In this document: piece by piece, positions 57,971 to 64,000 of the stretch
Layout of the letters: each line of letters starts with the position of its first letter
Position numbering within the stretch: position 1 is the first letter of the stretch
Assembly (NCBI RefSeq): GCF_001640805.2
Contig: NC_066856.1
Location: 1,001,937 to 1,065,936 of the forward strand
Direction: 5' to 3'
Source of the DNA: Lates calcarifer
Lineage: Eukaryota; Chordata; Actinopteri; Centropomidae
DNA: 64,000 nt
Program-made: the position numbers and the translations under genes
Notes under the pieces: generated by a model
The model's input: the letters and a program-made list of their open reading frames with translations, nothing else
Databases searched by the model: none
What the model was told of the DNA's origin: nothing

Positions 57971-59003
57971 CGACTGTCTATCAAAACCGTGACAATAGAG
58001 CAGAATTACAAAGAGCTGTCATGGGAATGAGTGGATATCTAGATGGGATTAATGTAAACAAGTGAGAAATTGTTGATGATGAGGTTCGTGGCTGTTCAGG
58101 GACCATTCCCTGACAGTGCTGTGCAAAGAATTAAGCAATGAGAAACTACATTGTACCATTGCAAATTGTGTCACTGAGTACACATCCAGGACAGAGGCGC
58201 CTGTTGAATGTTGAAATGAGCCAACCAGAGAGACTCCCTCTGCAAGGTCACTGTTTCTGACCCTCTCTGGTAATTATTCTTGATACAAGGATTAATATCT
58301 AATTCAAGGCACAGGTCGGGACGACTCTTTTGTTATTAACTTTGCTACAGTGGGGAAACCTTTCAGGATTATTTCAATTCACTGATTACTTTTGGCCTAG
58401 CAGCTGATTGCAAACTGTGCTGGTAGGTTTACTCACCACATTGATTTCCTTGCCAATATTGAGGGTACAGCTCCCAAGACATATCACCCTGCTCTCTCTG
58501 CTATACTCTCTGTAAATCTTATTAGAGATGGAAGCTGATGGAAGCTCCTTCCCTGCACGATACTGAGAAGAGCACAAGGTTAAAAGAGGAGACAAGTTTG
58601 ACTGAAGTTGAAAAGATGCAGTCTTCAACTTCTGCCATAAGACACATCACTATCTCTACACACTGACTGTAATGACTGTATGACACGTGTCTCACAGCAG
58701 TTATTTAGCAAACTGTTTGTCTAACTATGACCAAGTGAGCTTCACCGTGACAAAATTCTATCATAATTTTAACTGTAAATTTGGTTCAGTGTGCACATCT
58801 AAAATCTACTATAATTATACACAGTTGCCTTAAGACTCTGAGAAGACTCTTTTCTTATGACAGCACTGGTTTCATACTTGAAGTGGTTTGTATTCCTCAG
58901 ACATGGAACCATCTGTTACCTTGAGCAGTTCTATAAAATTACTTCTTTCCAAGTTTCCTTCCTCTTGCCTCACTTTATGTTTACCAAATAATACTGATAT
59001 CTG
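57971..59003. other. Spacer, no gene seen
   Basis: No supported feature. Confidence 0.4.
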
Positions 59004-59258
59004 CTGTACCCACTGTGGGTCACAGGGCACCAGAGTCTATCAGCATTCACTGGGTGGAAGGCAGAGAAAAACCCTGGACAATTTACCAGTCCATCACAGG
59101 TCTAACACAGAGACAGATGTATTCTCATCTACAGTTTGGACAATTTAGAGTTAGCATTTCTTTCTGATGCCAAACACATGTGCTAACACAGATAATGTCC
59201 TCAGAGGGTCTGGTGACAAATGTTAAGATCAGCATCAGTTCTAACCACTGAAACCTGG
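59004..59258 (-). repeat. SINE-like teleost repeat, diverged but nearly full length
   Basis: On plus: GGGTCACAGGGCACCAGAGT, GGCAGAGAAAAACCCTGGAC, AATTTACCAGTCCATCACAG, GTCTAACACAGAGACAGATG, TTTGGACAATTTAGAGTTAG, closing with CAGTTCTAACCACTG, the reverse of the A-box region. Same family and orientation as 21775-21967, older. Confidence 0.7.
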
Positions 59259-59999
59259 CAAAAACCTATCACCCAGGTACAGTACACGTTCCAGGTTGTC
59301 TGGCTAGTTAGCTGCATAACTCTGCTAGCTTGCTGGGTAGTTAGAATTAGGATATACAACAATATTTAATGATACAAAGGATATTTTTGGCGTTCTATGT
59401 TGAAGTTGTTGATGTGCTACAGCTCTTAGAACGATCAACACCCTGAGAATTCTCATCAAACCATACAGAACTTTTTAGCCTCTTGTAGCTAATTGTTTTC
59501 TTTGGCCTGCAGTTACTGCAAGGTTGAGTAGACAGCTATTTCCAACACACACTACTGTAGCAGAACCAGATAACAGAGAAACAGACAGTGGTGGAACAGG
59601 CTCGGGTGGAGTGTATAAGGAGCTCAGGACCCAGATGTTTTTCTCAGGAGCTGGTGGAGAGCAGAGCTAAAAAAGTGAATATTGAACTTAGATTTGCCAA
59701 GTGGCCAGAAACACAACAGCAGATGAATGCTAATGTTGCTCTGTGGCAGCTCCATGTGTGAGTAGTTTGCGAACACATCAGCCCTCTCAGGTGTGTTCTG
59801 ATTGTTCTGTTGTTTTCCTGCAGCTGTAACAGTAATTCCCACGTACTGTAGAGTGAGTTACAGCACTTGTACATTATGTTTGTGCTCTGCACACTTTTTT
59901 TAAATAATTGTAAGCCTCAGCTTATACTAAAACAACAATCCTCAAACAAGCCAAGGACAGGGTGTAACATGCACAAACACCAACTGCTGAGTCAGGTCC
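59259..59999. other. Spacer, no gene seen
   Basis: No supported feature. Confidence 0.4.
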
Positions 60000-60460
60000 C
60001 TGTTGGGTGTTAGCTAATGATACCAGCTCATGGTAGATGGATAGCCAGGCGGTGTCTCACTTCAGAGGCGAAGGCCAGCCTGGCCATATTAAAAGCACAA
60101 CAGTGTCACCATAGCACTCTTTGGCATGCTGCTCGGCCTCTGTGCGTTAGTCACATAGAGTCACCCGGGGAATACTTTCTACCTCTACTGATCACCGGCC
60201 TGCACCTCCTGGCCCTGAGAAATCAACAGCCAGGATTTATAGATTTAACTTAGATTGGCTGTCCCACATTTGTACCCCCATAAATACTTTTACAGCTTTG
60301 CTAATGCCACTGTTGGGAATAAACAAGGTTACGGCGGACAAGATGAGGCTGAGATTTAGTTGGCATCTCGGACAGCACAGGGCAGAGCAATGAGAAAGGA
60401 GGTGTAATGTCAGAAAAGGGAGGAGGAAACAACTCACATTGGGGATGAGCACTTTATAGC
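60000..60460. promoter_or_regulatory. Candidate conserved noncoding block
   Basis: AGCCAGGCGGTGTCTCACTT, CTGGCCATATTAAAAGCACA, GAGTCACCCGGGGAATACTT, CCCCATAAATACTTTTACAG and AAGGTTACGGCGGACAAGAT: CpG-rich for this window and repeat-free. Confidence 0.27.
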
Positions 60461-62062
60461 AAAGCAGGGTGTACTTTTACATACCGACACAGGCTTTACA
60501 GGGCTGAGCAATAACTGACAAAGATCATGTGCTCTCACCATTTCCACTGCATAACTTGAGAAGAAAGTCGTCTCCTCCTCTGAAAAAGCTTAAACATTAA
60601 GAGCTCAGATGAGAAAAGTGGATCATTCTTCCATAGGTACCAAATAATTCCATCCATAAGGCTCCAAACATAAACAAGCTAAATATGCAATAAAGATTAA
60701 TAAATAAACTTCTTGGCGTAAATAAAACTGATGACCTTGGTCACATTTCTCATCAAAGACATTATAGATAAATTATTCAGGCACATTACTTCACTTCAGT
60801 TTTAAATGCTACTCATTTGGACAACTTCATGAAACTTTCAAGGTTTAAAAGCATGAAATATGCATGGTCAAGCCATCACTCTCTTCATAATGAATAAGCA
60901 TACCTTAGAATTGACACATTTGCTCTGAGAAAGACTTGTAAGACTGACGACCGTACACACACACTGGAGTTGACTAAGCACTGTGTGTCCTCCCACTATT
61001 TGCTCCTTCAAAGTCAGCAAAAGCTGGTCTGGGCAGGAAGAAAATTCAATGAGGGACATTAATTGTTTATACTGGCTTCAGTTCAAACACAGGTCAACTA
61101 GTCATTGTTTCAGGAGGAGCTCATGTATATACCATGATCTGATTTGTCTCGACAGGAAGCTTGTTCTGTTTGCAGAGAAGCATCATCATACATGAGCACA
61201 ACATTTCTGACTGTAGGATAAAATGTATCACTGACTCTGTGTCAGTCACCTCAGGTGAACTGTACCTGCGTCCCTGCTCAGTGTTGAACATGTGCTTTGG
61301 TCAGATCTGATGATGTGTGACTGACACGCTGATGACATGCGGTGAATACGCTCCTACCTCTCAGTGACCTCTGTGGCTGCAGCCGTTATCAATCTGTAGA
61401 AGCCCGCCCCCTTCAGGGTAAGTATTCATCATTTACAACAGCTTTCTGTTCATTGGTGTCAGTGTGCAGCTGGAGGCCCACAGGGTCAAGGGGATTTAAA
61501 GCATTTAAAGAGAAAGCACCTTGATTAGTTTTCAGGTTACAGTGTGCAGGACATGACATCGACCTCTGAGGCTGTGTTTTTATTATTACATCATCTGACT
61601 GTACTGACTGTAGTCCAGTGGTGATTCACTTTTCTTTGGTGTCCTTTGATGAGAGTTGAATGGGAAGATTGATTCAACTCTTAGGCCTGTATGCTAAATA
61701 CGAAGCTACAGTCAGTGGCCTGTTAGCTTAGCCCAGTGTGACTAGTTACTAGAGACAAGGGGAAACACTCTGGCTCTGCCATTATTGCATTAATTTATCC
61801 TGTTTATCATGTTTTTGTATGGATTCTAATGTTTTTGTTCAAGATGTAATGTGTTAATTTGTGAGCTTAAGAGGTGTAGGTAGGTGAATTATGTTACCTC
61901 TGGACAGAGCCAGGCTGTTTTCAGTCTGTGCTAAACTAAGCTAAAGAGGTGCTGGTGGTGAGGGGGGGAACAGCTGTCTCATCTATCTCAGCAAGAAAGC
62001 ACATCAGCACTTTTCAAATAGTCAAACTATTACTTTAACATGTTATGATTATGGTGTATGGG
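60461..62062. other. Spacer, no gene seen
   Basis: A short complex stretch at 61462-61540 (GGTCAAGGGGATTTAAAGCA) may be regulatory. Otherwise nothing. Confidence 0.35.
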
Positions 62063-62077
62063 ACACACACACACACA
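62063..62077. repeat. Short (AC)n and nearby ATATATATA
   Basis: AC run 62063-62077, AT run about 62092-62102. Confidence 0.9.
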
Positions 62078-62102
62078 GTCATAGATTCACACATATATAT
62101 AC

Positions 62103-63659
62103 AAACACCTTGACTGCCTAATCTGTACCGAAACATCTTTGAAATCCTTTGTTTCAAAACCAGGGTTTCCTGCCCTGACTGGGTTCATGTTAGTGAACTG
62201 ATGGACAGACAACAGGTTTTGACCATTTAAATGGTCTAAAAGTGTAATGGACATGTAATAGAGATATATATATAATAGGTGAGAAATTAAAGGAAAAACC
62301 TTGAAAATGAGTGGAGAAACAGGATGACAGTGCCTCCATCCATGGGACACTGGAGGGGTGTGGGGGGAGGGGCACACTGGAAGGTTTGATGTAGTATGAA
62401 AATGATGTGAATTGTATGCTGTGGCCTTCACAGTCACCAGATCTCAATCTCAGATCTCAGGTCTCCACCAGTCTGAATTCCAGATGGGCAACATCAGAAA
62501 GGGACGATAAATGGCTAAAATGAGTGGCAGCAAAATCTAATTTGCATTCTTCAACACACACAGTTTTAAACAGTGCATACTCACTGCAGGATGGCAGTGT
62601 TCATTTATTTACTGTACACACCAGTGGGGGTACATGAGGAGGGCAGGAATGAAGGCTGTGGGGGGAAAGGCAGATGGCAAATTGAGGATTATTACATCCT
62701 GTGCTGAAAAAGGGAAGATGCACAGAAAAGATGACATGTGCTCCATCGTACGAGAAGACAAGATGGAGAGCTTAAAGCTGTGGGAAACTATAAATCTTGA
62801 ATTTGAACTACATGCTGAAGGTGTTAGTTCTGTCTGTGCCTCATCAGCTGCTCATCATGTTCATCCCTGCTGTTCTTTACCTTGGGTTTCTTCACATTTA
62901 TACATTTAACACAAGAAATTATGGACATGTGATTTTCTCTAGACTGGAGCCAAGACAATCCAAACCAGGGGATAGGTTATCTTGGGTCAGCATGTAAATA
63001 CAGTATACAGTGATGTGGACAGTCAGTATTTTAGTCTTTATTTATTAGTGAAAAAATGGTTGGAATTAGTCTAAAATGGAAAGTGTAGAGGGGTCTGATG
63101 AATTTGGATTGTGGAGATGTTGAGAGGAGAAAGTGTAGTCAAAGGAAACACACAACACCCTGAGCTCAGAGTGATGTGTGTCCACTTAAATGGTTAAACC
63201 AGTTGTCTGCTATAAAACAAACCTGAGCAAAGCCTCAACTAACCCCCCTATTCACTCAGATATTATGCAAATGAAGCTGTGGCCCATGAGAGCCCTGTGC
63301 TTCCCGACAGCTCCAGACTACCACTCACCTCGGGTGAACTCTACATCAGTTCACTAACATGAATCCAGGGGCAGGAAAACCCCGGGTAATGTAGGTTCAC
63401 TGTCAGTTTTGATGTCAGCCACCAGCAACAATATGCTGCCATTCAGACAGAATGTGTGCATGATTTCTGAAACAAAAGCTTTCAAAGATGTTGCCATTAA
63501 AGTGTCAGCACAGATTATGGGACTGTTCTGTTTTCCATCTTTAATTCAGTGTCAGAGACGAGGGACTTCTGGTTCTGGCCTTATCAGGCTTATTAACAGA
63601 GACTGACTGAAGGGTTTTCATCTGTTTGTTGGACTGTTCGTCAGGAAGGGTGTTACTTT
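62103..63659. other. Spacer, no gene seen
   Basis: A G-rich GGGGTGTGGGGGGAGGGG lies at 62355-62372. A complex stretch with ATTATGCAAATGAAGC (octamer ATGCAAAT at 63266-63273) may be regulatory. Confidence 0.4.
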
Positions 63660-63890
63660 ATTTCCTGCAAAATTACCAAATATAAAGCGGTGCCATTAAA
63701 CCCCACTGAGAGATAATTATCACCTGATATGTGATAGGTTAGCATGTGCTCGATGTTTCAGCGGTGATAAAAGCTTTCTACAGTAGAAAACCTGTGCTGC
63801 TGGTTTTAATGGCCTCATTTCAAATTCAAATTGATTTATATCTGACAAATTAAGCCCATTAAGCTGCATGTTAAAACAGGGATTAAGAAA
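63660..63890. promoter_or_regulatory. Candidate conserved noncoding block
   Basis: AAAGCGGTGCCATTAAACCC, GAGAGATAATTATCACCTGA, GGTTTTAATGGCCTCATTTC, AAATTGATTTATATCTGACA and AATTAAGCCCATTAAGCTGC. Dense ATTA/TTAAT cores, no repeats. GATAATTATC (63712-63721) is a perfect 10-bp palindrome. Confidence 0.35.
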
Positions 63891-64000
63891 ATCACAACCA
63901 TTAGCTTGTATGTGTTTTTGGCACAAACATCAGTTAACTGAAATCACCCCTTTGCTTCAAATCTTCTGTCTGAGCCAAATTACAAACAAATGTGCACAGA

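Noticed and set aside
62355..62372. Possible G-quadruplex (GGGG, GGGGGG, GGGG runs)
   Set aside because: Only three separate G runs; a fourth requires splitting the six-G run with no loop.
1..64000. tRNA, rRNA, CRISPR arrays and microRNA genes
   Set aside because: I looked for tRNA A/B boxes outside the SINE-like copies, CRISPR-like spaced repeats and well-known vertebrate microRNA sequences and saw none.

Overview
This window reads as ray-finned (teleost, probably percomorph) fish nuclear DNA. It is AT-leaning, has many (CA/TG)n microsatellites, and carries several high-copy repeat types that I recognise as teleost-typical: tRNA-type SINE-like repeats, hAT and PIF/Harbinger DNA transposon pieces, and 5'-truncated LINEs. 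There are no operons, no ribosome binding sites and no long bacterial-style reading frames. The longest open frames (156 and 173 codons) show no recognisable domain. I see no complete protein-coding gene, no rRNA or tRNA gene and no CRISPR array.

Layout. Positions 1-3010 hold a cluster of short plus-strand open segments flanked by good splice signals. One has a perfect CAG/GTAAGT donor and another has a four-unit 24-bp (8-residue) repeat. They may be the end of a gene that enters from the left, or its decayed relic; I cannot name it. 3190-9570 is repeat-rich: two SINE-like fragments, two other teleost repeats, a 60-bp GC-rich hairpin, and a hAT-type non-autonomous element. 13.1-15.5 kb is a decayed two-gene PIF/Harbinger transposon, with a MYB/SANT-like gene on plus and a DDE transposase on minus. 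From 16 kb to the right edge the window is mostly gene-desert-like. High-complexity blocks rich in TAAT/ATTA and octamer-type motifs look like conserved noncoding (enhancer-like) DNA; these alternate with microsatellites, SINE-like copies (21.8, 59.0 kb), a hAT terminus (42.8 kb), a decayed LINE (46.2-47.5 kb, minus) and a LINE 3' end (52.9-53.2 kb, plus).

How it works together. Only the Harbinger element has a gene partnership that can be read from the sequence: a MYB-like DNA-binding protein plus a nuclease. Both are broken, so the element cannot move by itself. The noncoding blocks, if conserved, would be long-range regulatory elements of a developmental gene outside this window. That is inference from sequence texture only; no alignment was possible. 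I did not find a convincing undescribed system. The best leads are the 60-bp hairpin at 4830-4889, the exon-like cluster at the left edge, a paired-octamer block near 49.8 kb and the noncoding blocks at 23.0-23.3 and 39.8-40.1 kb.
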